Source: Rusavskia elegans (lineage: Eukaryota; Ascomycota; Lecanoromycetes; Teloschistales; Teloschistaceae). From it: DNA of 64,000 bases. This document shows, one piece after another, positions 39,701 through 50,449 of the stretch (positions are counted from its first letter, which is position 1; each line of letters opens with the position of its first letter). The notes beneath the pieces were generated by a model. That model had not been told where the DNA came from and did not search any database. It worked only from the letters and a program-made list of their open reading frames with translations. The stretch covers positions 186,001-250,000 of the forward strand of contig SAUG01000092.1 of the NCBI GenBank assembly GCA_011316305.1. Reading direction: 5' to 3'. Position numbers and translations under genes: made by a program.

Positions 39701-40199
39701 TTAATTTTTTTATAACTTTATAGTCCGCTTTCCGGTTTAATATATTAGTAACTATATTATCTATTTTTTCAATATATTTTATTTCGAAATCGTAATAAGT
39801 AATTTCTTCCGACTATTTTATTTATCTTTAGTTAAGCTCTTTATCAGATAATAATAATAAAAGATATAAATAATTATCTTTATAGCCGTTTTACTCGTAG
39901 ATGTTTTCTAATATACGAGACTAACTATAATTACTAGTATTTCTTTATCCGTTATAATATAATTAACTTCTGCGGGCGTTAATTGCCTAGACTAATAGCC
40001 TAGAGATTTTTCTTTTTATACTATATATAAGTTTAAAGCTCTATCCGACGCGTTAGTATATAGTATAATTTATTTATCGGAATCGAAGATATCTAAAGCT
40101 TTTTTATTTATAAAGTTCTATTTTAATTTTTTAAATATATTACTTTCGGTTTTTATCTATCAAAACGTTAGCTATATCGTTCCGTAATAAATCTATTAA

Positions 40200-40760
40200 A
40201 AGGACGGTTTTTTTTATATAATCTCCTATTATATTTTAGTATTATTTTATAAAGTCTAGAAAGTTTTATATATCCTTTTTATTTTTCAAAACTAGTTATT
40301 CCTTTATTATCTAAAGTTTATTTACTTCTATAGTAATAATTTCTAGTTTAATTATATATTTTAGAATGATTATTTTCTTTCTAAAAAATTCTGATTTTTT
40401 TTTTAACTCTGAGATTATATTTCCGAAATTTTTATAATATTTTATAAATATATTAGTCGTATTTTTCTCTTATTTCTAAAAATATTAGTACGTCGTCTAT
40501 ATAGACTATAATAAAGATATTTAGATAGTTATATAGTATTTTATTAACTATTCGTTATAGGGTCGCGGGAGCGTTTATTAATCTAAAAAATATTACTAAA
40601 TATTCGAATAGTCTATATTTTATTCTAAACGCGGTTTTCTATTCGTTTTTTTTTTAATTCTAATTAAATTAAATATATCTCTAAAATCGAGTTTTATAAA
40701 CTACTTTACTTTTTCTATTCTATTTTTTAAATCCGCTAAAAGAAGTAGAAAGTATTTATC
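40200..40760 (-). pseudogene. Gypsy-2 reverse-transcriptase relic
   Basis: The minus strand at about 40480-40510 reads VYIDDVLIF, the gypsy RT active site. The YIDD codons occupy 40492-40503, and both Asp codons (GAC) survive, unlike the other elements here. It is followed toward lower coordinates by a stretch resembling the RT/RNase H connection. The SINE at 40771-41195 interrupts the coding region just upstream. TAA/TAG stops are frequent. Confidence 0.82.
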
Positions 40761-40770
40761 TTTTTATATA
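40754..40770. repeat. SINE target-site duplication, left copy
   Basis: The 17-bp ATTTATCTTTTTATATA is identical to 41196-41212. Long, variable TSDs are the mark of target-primed (LINE-dependent) insertion, not of DNA transposons or LTR elements. Confidence 0.85.
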
Positions 40771-41195
40771 TATATATACGATTAATCATTCGGATTTTGA
40801 TTTTAGTCTTTTACGAATTTAACGCTAGAGGCGCTAATTCGATCAGATTACGTAATTATTTAGTATTTAAATATTTTACCGAAAACTCGAATTAAAGATT
40901 CCCGAAGGAGCTAGATCTAGATTAAAATCTAGAGGGAGACCGTAATCTATTTAACTTTAATTAATTTAATTTCCTTCGATCGATCGGGCTAGGCCGAAAC
41001 GATCTACTATCTAGTCTTTCTATATTTTAAAATTCTATAAAAATCGACTAGGGTCGATAGAAAAAACTTAAGTATTAGGTTAGCCTTCGAGGGATTCGAA
41101 CCTCCGACCCGTCGGATTAATTCCGTTAATTCCGAAGAACGCTGGATCCGCCGGGTCTCCAGGTTACGTATCGTTACCACTACGCTATCCAGGCC
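40771..41195 (-). mobile_element. tRNA-derived SINE inserted in Gypsy-2
   Basis: The 425-bp insertion has a perfect 17-bp TSD. On the minus strand the element starts exactly at the TSD edge with a tRNA-like 5' end, GGCCTGGATAGCG, continues through A- and B-box sequences, has a body of about 310 bp, and ends in a short (TA)n tail. The head, about 41082-41195, is the least RIPed part of the neighbourhood (many CpG, several CpA/TpG). It contains an internal stem CTGGA/TCCAG. The T-arm (GGTTCGAATCC) is followed by GAAGGCT, partly complementary to the 5' end, but the cloverleaf is imperfect and no isotype can be assigned. An alternative is an intron-containing tRNA gene that has decayed, but the TSD and body favour a SINE. 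Confidence 0.78.
41092..41187 (-). promoter_or_regulatory. Internal Pol III promoter of the SINE (A and B boxes)
   Basis: On the minus strand the A box is TAGCGTAGTGGTAACG (plus 41172-41187) and the B box is GGTTCGAATCC (plus 41092-41102), an exact match to the usual B-box consensus. The spacing of about 70 bp between boxes is longer than in an intronless tRNA. Confidence 0.75.
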
Positions 41196-41212
41196 ATTTA
41201 TCTTTTTATATA
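41196..41212. repeat. SINE target-site duplication, right copy
   Basis: It is identical to 40754-40770 over 17 bp. Confidence 0.85.
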
Positions 41213-41981
41213 ACTATATTAAATCGTCTAAAATCGATATAAAGTCGAAGATTTCTATTTTTTTTAAAACGAATATTACCGGTTATTCTATTTTTATTTT
41301 AGAATATCGTATATATTTTTATTTAAGATTATAATTAATTGACTGCTGTAGTATTTTAGATTATTTATTATTTAATTTATAAATTAATCTAGCTTTTAAC
41401 TTCACCGGGTCTATAATAATAATTTCGTTATCTTTCTAAATATAAACTTGTAAAGGTAATTCTTTTTCTGGTTTTTTTAATATATTGTAAAAGTCTTTAA
41501 ATAGTTATAGAATTTTATCTATAGTAGCTAATTTCTTTTTAGTCTACTATTTCCGGGTATAAATATTATAAATATTTTTTATCTCGGCTAACCTTTTAGA
41601 TATATTAAAAAAATAGCTTTCTATTTTTATTTATAATAATTTCTATTCGATTATTAGATTTTATAATATAAACTAGAGAATATCTAAATATATTTCCCTT
41701 TATATTTTATAATATCGAAAATAATTCTTTTTTTATATCTATTACTTCGTATCTTAAAAGGCCTAGTCTAAACCTAAATTCTAATAAACTTTATTTTATT
41801 AATAATTTCTATAAAATAAAATTCCGTTTTTTTTAATTAAAAGAATATTAAACCTTTTTATATATTTTTCCGATATAATATTTCTAGTAGCTCTAAAATT
41901 AACTAGTATTTCTTTAAATTATTCGAATAATATTAGTTAGATAAAAATTCGATTTCTATCTATCTTCTGGAATTATTAAAA

Positions 41982-42125
41982 TATAACGTTTCTATATATT
42001 AAAAGACGTTACGTTCGAATCTAGCTATAACCGTAGGCGTAGTCTAAGCTACTAAATAGTAAAAAAGTTCTAGTATAGATTATTATAACTAATTCTATAT
42101 AGCTTTAAAGGTACGGTTATAATAT
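41982..42125 (-). repeat. Partial Gypsy-2 LTR inside Gypsy-2
   Basis: This stretch begins TATAACGTTTCT, includes GACGTTACGTTCGAATCTAG, and matches the first 144 bp (plus coordinates) of the LTRs in the same orientation, then stops abruptly. It may be a truncated solo LTR from a nested insertion or a product of template switching during reverse transcription. Confidence 0.75.
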
Positions 42126-42889
42126 ACTTCAATTATTTTTTTAATTGAATAATTTCTTTTAGATATTCTATCTTTTTATATAAATAATAAATTTTAATTA
42201 GTAATCTTTTATTTTCGGTAGTATTAAATTCTATTAGATTTTCTCTAGATTATTTTTTAACGGGTTCTATTTTACTAAATATATATTTTTCTATATATTA
42301 TTTATTTTACCTAGTATCAATTTTTATTAATAGTTTAATTAATATAGCTAATAAATCTAATTCTTTAATTACTACTATAGTTTTTTTAATTCTATTATTA
42401 GATTTTTTATAGAAATAAACTTTTAGAATTAAATCTTTCTAGTCAATTTTATAAATTAATATTCTAAACTAAATAGCGTAGATAGCTCCTAACTTTTACT
42501 ATTTTAGAACTATAAATTTTCTTTCTATTACTTTATTTTTATTATTATTTCTAAAGATTTCTTTAATAACGATAATTAGATTATTATAGCTATAAAAGAT
42601 CTAGGCAATTTTGTTTTCTCTTTAATTTTCCGAATTGTTAAAATAGTTTTCTATATAAAACTATATCTAATTAAAGGTTGTCTTTTTTAAATAGAATATT
42701 ATAAATAGTATTTTAATTAATTTGTTTGGAAACTAGTATATATATAATATAAAGTAAATATTTATCTAGATTAACTATAATATTTGATAATTTTCCATCT
42801 TTTTTATAGATATTTAGTATCGCTGTTTTAAAGGTATTATTATATTCTATAGAACGGTATAATAAAATCGATATAGTAAATTATTAAAA
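42126..42889 (-). pseudogene. Gypsy-2 gag relic
   Basis: The region lies between the 5' LTR and the pol region, where gag is expected. The minus strand shows a Lys/Glu-rich frame over about 42.13-42.55 kb with few stops, including a LIEFNT..NKRLL stretch. No zinc knuckle can be confirmed because Cys and His codons are lost. The part next to the LTR, with GAAACTAGTATATATA (about 42.73 kb), is shared with the second copy at about 63.1 kb. Confidence 0.55.
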
Positions 42890-43292
42890 TATAATATCTC
42901 TATCTATTAAAGGGTATTACGTTCGAGTATAGCTATAGCTATAGATATAGTCCGAATTATTAAATAGTAGAGAAATTATAGTATAAATTATTTTAACTAG
43001 TTCTATATAACCGTAAAAGAAGAATTATAATATTATAAAATATCTTTATTATAAAGATAATTAAAAGAAAACTAGATAAAAGTATTTAATAATTATATTA
43101 ATAAATAAAAAAAAAAGTTATTTTATAGATATAAAGAGCGATATATATAGTATACAAGCCAATATATCCGATAGAGCCGACCTACTAAATAGAAGCGGCC
43201 CTACGGTTCCAGCGGCTCTAACTAGATTAAACTATTAGTCCGTTTATTTAATTAATGAATATAAATATTTCTATAGAATTATAGACGTAATA
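42890..43292 (-). repeat. Gypsy-2 5' LTR (right)
   Basis: This 403-bp LTR begins TATAATATCTC and ends TAGACGTAATA. It matches 37990-38399 and 63247-63649, mostly with transitions; the GCGGCTCTAACTAGATTA segment is well conserved with the right-hand copy. Confidence 0.9.
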
Positions 43293-43336
43293 TTTACGTC
43301 TCTTTAATATATTGAATATTTCGGATTAAAGGACTT

Positions 43337-43602
43337 TGTAGTTTTATACAATTATGGAATAAAGTCCTATCAATATATAAAAAGATATACATTTAATAAT
43401 TAATTCTTTACTAAATTAAAATCTATCTAAATCTATTTTTTAAATAGTAGTAAATACTATAAAATAAAACTAGCCTATTTAGATAATACTAGTATTTAAT
43501 TAGGCAATTTATATAACTTTAATATATATACGAATTAGATAAGTAAATATTTATTAAAATTCTTTAAATATAATTTTATTCGCTAGTTTATATAAATTAA
43601 TA
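43337..43602 (-). repeat. Copia-3 3' LTR (left)
   Basis: It begins TGTAGTTTTATAC and ends AAATTAATA (ancestral GGCTGACA, as in the right LTR). It aligns with 57298-57391 joined to 58534-58688, apart from a short length difference near the left end. The inner block TAGTATTTAATTAGGCAATTTA is shared. Confidence 0.8.
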
Positions 43603-43699
43603 TATTTTTTTTAGAATCGAAATTTTATAACCGATAAATATAATTTTACTATTTTTTTTCAAACCGACAATTTTCTTTTAAATATAAGTTCCGTTAGAA

Positions 43700-46080
43700 A
43701 TATTTAGTAGAAAAATTCCGGCGGTAAAGATAGTAGCGTTTAAAACTAAATTTAAAAAGTTTAAAAAAAATCTAATTTATAATTCTAAATTTCTAAAAGT
43801 TTAATAAATTTTTTATAACGTAATAGAACTAGTACTTTATTAGACTATCTAGAATATCTAAAAAAGCGATCTATTTAATATTAATAGCTTTTTTTTTTAA
43901 TTTTCTAACGAAGCTAGTAATAATATTTATCCATCTGGCGTAGCTTCGTTATATACTATAAAGTAATACTTTTTAGAATTCGGATAGTCTTTATATTATT
44001 ATATTCGATTTCGGTAAAATATTCTAGATTTAATATAATTTATTTAAAGCAGCGATTTTACTATATAGTTTCTTTTACTTTTACCATATTAGCTAGTAGT
44101 TCTATTCTAATAGAACTTGTAATTACTAATTTTTATTTAAAGGTTCGTTAATTAATTATACCGCCGAATAGCTTAAATCTATATCTCTAAAAACTATATC
44201 GGATGTTTCGATTATCGGCGAAAAATATATCGAAAAATATAAATAATATAGTATAAAAGTTCGGCGTTTAGATATTATATATAATAGAATAGAATTTAAT
44301 ATACTCTAAACAACGTAGAACTCGTTCGACTATTTTCTAATAAATTAAGAATAGATTTATTATAAATATAGATAGTTTCGAATTTATAAAAACGATATCT
44401 AGTCTATTATTTACCATTATAAAATTAATAGATCCGACGTACTACTAATTTATATATTTATCTACTAAAATATTATCTATTCTATATTTTTTACTAATAA
44501 CTTTATATTTATTATAAATATTTTAGATTATCTAGCAGTAATATTTATATTAAATTTCGCGAAGAATTTATCGATATAACTATTTTAGTATAGATATAAT
44601 CATCGAATAGATCTATTATAAATTATTCTAATATCTAGAAACTATTCGATCTTTTTAAAGAAACGTATTTTATAGACTTCGAAGAATTTAGTTTAAAATT
44701 CGTCTCCTTTCTTAATATTATATTAATTATAGATAATTATTATATTGTCGATAAAAAGAATTAGTATAATATATTCGGTAATAAATAAATATTCGATTTT
44801 ATATATCTACGCAAATTTTAGATTACTAAAAATATTTAATAGATAATTACACTATAGGGCAAAAGACTATATAAAGCCGTATAATATACGTTATAGTAAT
44901 AATAAAACCTTCGGTTCTTTCTAACTAGATAAAGGTTTAATATATATAGGTTTATCGATATCGCGATATATAAATAAATTAATAGCGTTATATTAATAAA
45001 TTTCCATATTAAATACTATAATAATCGCTATTATTATTCGGATGATATATATAGCCAGAATCGTTATATATATATTATAAACGGCCTACTATGGATCGCT
45101 TCTAGTATATAATTTTACTTTATTTTTTAGTAGATAATTTCAATTATCTAGCTTATATTTAAATCTTTCTATTATCGAAAATAGAATTCTTTTTACTTTA
45201 TCTTTATATTTATAAAGAATTTTAGACTAGATATTATTACTTTATAACTATTTAATTTCTAGCTAGATAGTTTCCTCGAATTCTATTCGATAAAAATACT
45301 TTTTTATTTCGTACTAGAATTTAGATTCCGCCGACAGATTATCGCGATAAAGTTTCGATAATATAGCTATTTAAATAGGTATAGATATAGATATCTAGAA
45401 ATTCTTTTTATAGAAATAAATCTAAATAAATATAGCGAATACTATATAATATAACTAAAATACTCCGTTTAATATCTCGTCTAATAATACTATATATAAT
45501 ATTATTATTAATATATATTTCTTTTAACGGCGTAATATAGTATCCGATAGAATAAAGTTTCTATTAAATTCTAGTCGATAAAATTTACGAAATTTCTTTT
45601 CGGATTTAAAGATAGATTTTTCTAGTATATCGAAGAAATTTTTATCGAAGGTTCTAGAAATATATATATTATTAATTACTCGAATTACTTCGCTATAAAG
45701 ATTTTAAATAAATTAATTAATCTTTAATAACTGAATTCCTTCTACTAATTCTATTTCATTTTTATAATTAATATATTTTTTTAAAATATCCACTAATATA
45801 GAAATTATAATACTATTTTATAAAATTAAATGATTTAGAGTTGGAAAATAGTTTTAGATTAATTATCTTTTTTCTTTGGAAATAGATAGTATAGAAGGAT
45901 TAGAATTAGGAAGTATAGTAATATAGTTATCTTTATCACTATCTAATAAAAGTTTTTCGATAATTTATAAACAATCTATATAGGGGATTCGTAGAATGCT
46001 ATATAGAAATAGTTCCTTTTCTATCTATAAAAGGTTAATTTTATACGGTTTATTGAATACGATTTTATCGAATATAATAT
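43700..46080 (-). pseudogene. Copia-3 reverse transcriptase and RNase H relic
   Basis: RT on the minus strand: at about 44.86-44.95 kb a LYG.IQS.AL.CNYLL-like stretch corresponds to the copia LYGLKQSPRLWY region. The catalytic box at 44744-44755 reads FIDN where YVDD is expected, with the second Asp changed to Asn. Downstream, FEVYKI..FLDIRI and YIDKFFAKF match the copia segment after the active site. RNase H lies at about 44050-44170, reading GGIIN.RTFK.KLVITSS.RIELLAN, like copia GGPISW.SKRQ and TEAELLAL. Stops are TAA/TAG at expected Gln/Trp sites. Confidence 0.85.
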
Positions 46081-46114
46081 CACGTATTAGTATTTTCTAA
46101 AATCGATTTAAAGT

Positions 46115-46242
46115 CGATTTTAGCCGTTTTAGCCGTCTTAGTCGATTCTTAGTCGGTATCGGCTAAAAGCGGCTTATTAGCCGGTCTCGAATATATCCGA
46201 AGCTACGTAGCTGCGCGGCTAAGACTGCTAAAACCGGCTAAA
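46115..46242. repeat. Fold-back repeat
   Basis: TTTTAGCCGTTTTAGCC near 46117 pairs with GGCTAAAACCGGCTAAAA-type sequence near 46225, extended by GTCTTAG/CTAAGAC. A smaller CGGCTAATAAGCCG-like palindrome sits inside. It could form a long hairpin and may be a small fold-back element nested in Copia-3. Confidence 0.65.
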
Positions 46243-46541
46243 AAAATTTAGAGATTTAATTATTAATTTAATTAAATTCTTTTTAGTTAGTAGGCCTATA
46301 TACGCCTATATATACTACTAGAATTGCTCTATCTAGATCGAATTTATTAGATTTTTTTTACTAATCTAACTAGATTAGGTCTAGCGTAGTTTATTAAATA
46401 GATATTCGATTTCTATTATTCGCGCTGTTAGCGGCGACCGTTAAACTTTATTTTCGATTTAGATTATATAAATTTATTTTTAGTTTATATATAGTTTCTA
46501 TTTTAGGCTATTTATTAAATAGACATTTATATTCTATCTTT

Positions 46542-46860
46542 GCCGGAATAGATTGGAAAAAGCTATTAGAATTTGATATAGTAAATCCTTTAAAATTGAT
46601 ATGGTATAGGTTTTAGAGATTTCTAATCTAATCTATTCAAATAGTATAGATTTTTTAAATTGTTCTACGCGTTATTTTATCTATTTTTTCGTCTAAAACG
46701 TATATATTAGGCCTATTAAACTAACATTCTTCTTTAAATTTAGCTTCGGCTCTTACCCTATTAAAAATCTATACTATTTACGCCCTAACCTATAAAATCC
46801 AATACTCTATTAATATAGGGTTTGAACTCTGAAATCTATACCAATCTAATCTATTCCGAC
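46542..46860. mobile_element. Small TIR element (about 320 bp) nested in Copia-3
   Basis: The left end GCCGGAATAGATTGG and the inverted right end GTCGGAATAGATTAG match, and an inner pair GGTATAGGTTTTAGAG / GGTATAGATTTCAGAG also matches inverted. Several CpA/TpG sites remain, so it is less RIPed than its host. No coding capacity is visible and the TSD was not resolved. Confidence 0.55.
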
Positions 46861-46999
46861 GAGAAATATTCTAGATACTATTAGAGTTCTAATCTATCGA
46901 AAATCTACTTTTTAGATTTTTAGATTTTTAGATTATCTAGATTAATTAGATTAACTAGATCACTTCGATTATTTGGATTAAAATAGCTATCAGCCGGTT

Positions 47000-48051
47000 C
47001 AATTTGAAAATCTATTTCAAGATCCGCTGATACGAATTCGAATAACTTTATTTTAGTTTAGAATCTATATATTAAATAGATTAGTACTTTTATATTCTAT
47101 AAAGAATTCTAGATAGTCTCTAGACGCTAGCTTTTTTAAACGAGGTATTCTTCTATATAATAGATAGGTTTTATAACCGTACTTTTTAAAATAGCCGAAA
47201 TTTAATTAAAAAATAGTTATTACCTCGAATAGAATCTTTAATTCGTATTTCTTTATCGGAATATAATTAGTAAAGAACTCTGATATTTAAATAATCTAAA
47301 ACTATAATCTTTCGGATAGATTTACTTCGATTCTAAAAGAATTTTATTTCAATAATAAATAGGCTATCTTTATATTCGGAATATCCGTTTTATATTAGAA
47401 TATTCGGTACTAACAGCTATTAGATAATTTCTAAATTAGTAATAAAATTCAAAAACTTCTATTTGAATAATTTCTTTCTATCGGACAAAATAAATACTAC
47501 TATAATATTAAATCTAATCGGAATAAATTTAAAATTTTAATAAATAATATTATCTACTTTTAATTATTAGTAATTAATATAGACTATTTAGAGATCTAGT
47601 TTTAAATAGACGAGATATAAAATCTGTTTATATATATTTAACGCTAGTATTATCGGATTATGATTATAGATAATATAGTAAAAAGATTTATCTAAAGTTA
47701 TTACTTTATAGAATAATCTAGATACTTTATATTTATTCGTCGCTAGTATTTTATTACTATTAGTAATTTTTATTCTTTTAGCAGTTTCTATAAAATACTA
47801 GATAACGTTATTTCCGGCGTAAATAAATAGCTAGTACTAATTTTATATAAATTCTAATCTTTTTAATAGTTTGGCAGATATTACTACTAGCGCTATATTT
47901 TTTTTATATTCGGCTAAATTATTTTCTACTATATAATCATCTCTATAATATATAATATATAATATTATTTTATCTTTTCGATATATATATAGAAAATGAA
48001 TATCTAAATCTAGACCTTTATTATAAAAAATACTTTCTAGTACTAGATTAT
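47000..48051 (-). pseudogene. Copia-3 protease-integrase junction and integrase relic, Gypsy-1-distal part
   Basis: A minus-strand frame from 48051 to 47843 is open for about 70 codons and reads as the segment following the copia protease, with NLVLESIFYNKGLDLD near its start (compare NLVSxxxLxxKGLxWD in copia proteins). The apparent start codon at 48064 belongs to the Gypsy-1 LTR and is not the gene's start. Downstream, toward 47.0 kb, the frame continues with TAA/TAG stops through an integrase-like region. The N-terminal part of this frame lies beyond Gypsy-1, at 55509 and up. Confidence 0.75.
48047..48051. repeat. Gypsy-1 target-site duplication, left copy (ATTAT)
   Basis: ATTAT is identical to 55509-55513. 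Its position fits the frame of Copia-3 exactly, confirming the insertion. Confidence 0.9.
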
Positions 48052-48292
48052 TGTTATAAATCATTTGAACTGCCTGGAATTTATATGGAATTCAGTGGAT
48101 ATAAAAACACTAGCCGATAGTGCCGGCTAACTAATACGCTGACTAAGCCCCGTTAATCGCGGCTTATTAGCTCTGCGGGATTCGTTATCTAATTAGGCCT
48201 AGCGCTCAGCCTTATTCGCTTATTAATAGATAAACTTTCCACCTATATAAAAATATTAAACTATTATTATTATTTTAAATCGATCTATAATA
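48052..48292 (+). repeat. Gypsy-1 5' LTR
   Basis: This 241-bp LTR starts TGTTATAAATCATTTG and ends CTATAATA (ancestral ...CTATAACA). It matches 55268-55508 base for base in length, with mostly C/T and G/A differences. It is less mutated than the 3' LTR, for example GAACTGCCTGG against AAACTATCTGG. Confidence 0.93.
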
Positions 48293-48539
48293 ATTAGTAG
48301 TAGTAAAAGATTTTTTTATACGTACTATATAATATATATATAGCGTTTATAAATACTAATTTCTGTTTATAAATACTAATAATACTAGCAACGTTATTCG
48401 TATTCTCGAAGATATTAATTATTTTAATTAAATATATTTTATTAGTAATATTTATTAAATAACTACCGTTTTTTACTAATAATACCGTATATATTCAAGT
48501 ACGATAGAAATAAACCGGTTTATTAATTAGACCCTAATT

Positions 48540-50050
48540 AATTACGATAGCGACGGACGAGCTATTCCTATTTTTTAATAATAGTACTATCCTTCTCGGG
48601 TACCAGCTCGTCGAGTTTATAGATAGAATCGGCCCTAGGTATATTAATAACCAGTACCAGGATATATTAGACTTATTAAACTTTATATATAATAATTATA
48701 GCGACTCTAGGCCTTCTAGGACCGAAGCAGATAACGCCGTAGGCGCCAAAACAAGATCATCCTCCCGGCCATCCCGATCGCCTAGATAGCCCGACGAATG
48801 GTCAGACAACGGAGCTCCGGAACGATCCTGTGTATATACGAGCCCTCGCAAATTATCGAGCCTCCTTCAAAAGTAAAGAAAAGGAAGATACGGTCGATAA
48901 AACCCTAGCGGATCTCCCTATTTTATTTAAATCGGATATAATCCGGAAACTAAATATAGTATAAAGCTGCAACTCGGACCCGGTAATAATACGAGTCCTT
49001 AAAAAGCTAGAAAAATAGAATATCGTAATCTAGATAGAATTTATAGAATTTCGCTAATAGAGTTAATAGAAGAAAAAGATATTTTTACTACCGTCCGAAC
49101 TTCCTACGTTCTTTACTAGAGCCGATAAATATAAAAAATTCGTTATAGGCGATATTAACTACTTCTATTCTTTCTATAATAATAAATCTATTAAAACCGG
49201 GCTTTATATCGAATATATAGGTAAAAGTATCTACTTCCGCGATATCTATATCTTTACCGAATAAGTTAAAAATATCGCTAGATTAAATAGTAAGGTTAAA
49301 GAGAACCTATAGATATATCTACGCGGTAAAATTCTATAATAATATTCTAATAAACTTCCGAATATAGAAAAGAAATATTTAATAAAGAATTTCGATATAT
49401 AGATTAGCGCTTTAATTACTCGCTTTAAACTATTAATAGAAAAAAGAATACGTATTTTAAATAAAGAAAAATATATTATTAAAAATATAAGCTACTATTA
49501 TAAACCTCGCGAATAAAATAAGACTAAACTTTAAACTATAAAAATTACTAAAATAACTAATATTCGATAAATTATTATATAGATATAAACAGGTCTCGCT
49601 ACTTCTTTTTATACTACCTTTATTTTTAAATTAATAGAAAAGACTATAATTAATATATTCTTTTAATTAATAGATAATTATAAACTCGAAATCTATACTA
49701 TAGAAAAAGACTACTTCCGGTAATTCCGGGAAATATCTTCTAATAATTCTAGCTATTAATAAATAGGAAATCCGTTTCTATTCCGGCCCTAACCGGTATT
49801 AGGAAATATAGTACGCTAATCGATATTTAGTTTCGGCCCTTTTAAATATAAATATTAGTATTCTATAGTTTAGTAGGTTTTTTAGCCTTCCTAGAAATAT
49901 TAGCCTCCTTTTATTAAAAGGGATCTACTAGGAACGCCTCCTATCTAAAGTAGTATAAATTCCCTTAACTCTATATTTATAAATAGATTAGGAAATCTAT
50001 AAAGGAATTCCTTCCTAATATAGTAGAATTTTACGCTAGTATATAGTAAT
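48540..50050 (+). pseudogene. Gypsy-1 gag relic
   Basis: Gag forms the particle core. In the plus strand a frame at about 49.10-49.75 kb reads, with TAG/T AA stops, like the fungal gypsy gag: a YFYSFYNNKSI region, RDIYIFTE..KN, then LRG....YSN.LP.IEKKYL (family: LRGSALxWYxxELSDLEKxxL), then an ITRFK segment. The N-terminal part, 48.74-48.89 kb, is a weakly RIPed Ser/Arg/Pro-rich stretch (AKTRSSSRPSRSP). No ATG could be chosen as start, and the zinc knuckle is not recognisable. Confidence 0.75.
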
Positions 50051-50449
50051 AAACCTTAAGGATCTTATAATAACCAGTCTTAAAAAAGATTTTACTTCGG
50101 CCTAAATTTTTAATATTTAACGCTACTAGCTCCGCTTTAATAAATCTATTAAATAGAAGTTTATAAAAACGTATATAGCGAAGATTATTCTACTATAAAA
50201 AAAGTTTATATTTAATATTCCGAATAGAATCCCGTCTATAAATATTATAGTAATAGGTCCGCCGAACCTTATAATAAAAAGGTCGAATATTATAATAGAA
50301 CTTATAAGAAATTAGAATATAAAAAAGTTAGCCAGAATTTTATTAATACTAGACCGAAGGTTTTATATTCGTATTAGAAATATAACGCTTTATTTAAGTT
50401 ATATAATAAATTATTTAAGTATTTTAAAACCGTTTACTAGAATATAGAA

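Larger units (their letters stand above)
37990..43292 (-). mobile_element. Gypsy-2: RIP-inactivated Ty3/gypsy retrotransposon
   Basis: LTRs at 37990-38399 and 42890-43292 bracket a minus-strand gag-pol relic in the order gag, RT, integrase, which is the gypsy order. The flanks are ATTAC and TTTAC, an imperfect 5-bp TSD. A second copy of the family is at the right end of the window. Two foreign pieces lie inside: a SINE at 40771-41195 and a 144-bp LTR fragment at 41982-42125. All frames are broken, but the RT catalytic box still encodes YIDD. Confidence 0.9.

Noticed and set aside
41082..41195. A functional host tRNA gene
   Set aside because: The A and B boxes are good, but the acceptor and anticodon arms do not fold properly, the spacing is long, and a 17-bp TSD brackets a 425-bp unit starting at the tRNA-like end. 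A SINE explains this better.
47843..48064. 73-codon minus-strand open frame as a free-standing gene
   Set aside because: Its first codons lie in the Gypsy-1 LTR (from 48052) and the rest is an internal piece of Copia-3 pol. It is open by chance, not an independent gene.
48052..48065. Gypsy-1 LTR starting at TGAACTG (48066)
   Set aside because: Comparing both LTRs extends the match 14 bp further left to TGTTATAA/TATTATAA. Only this boundary gives an exact TSD and restores the Copia-3 frame.
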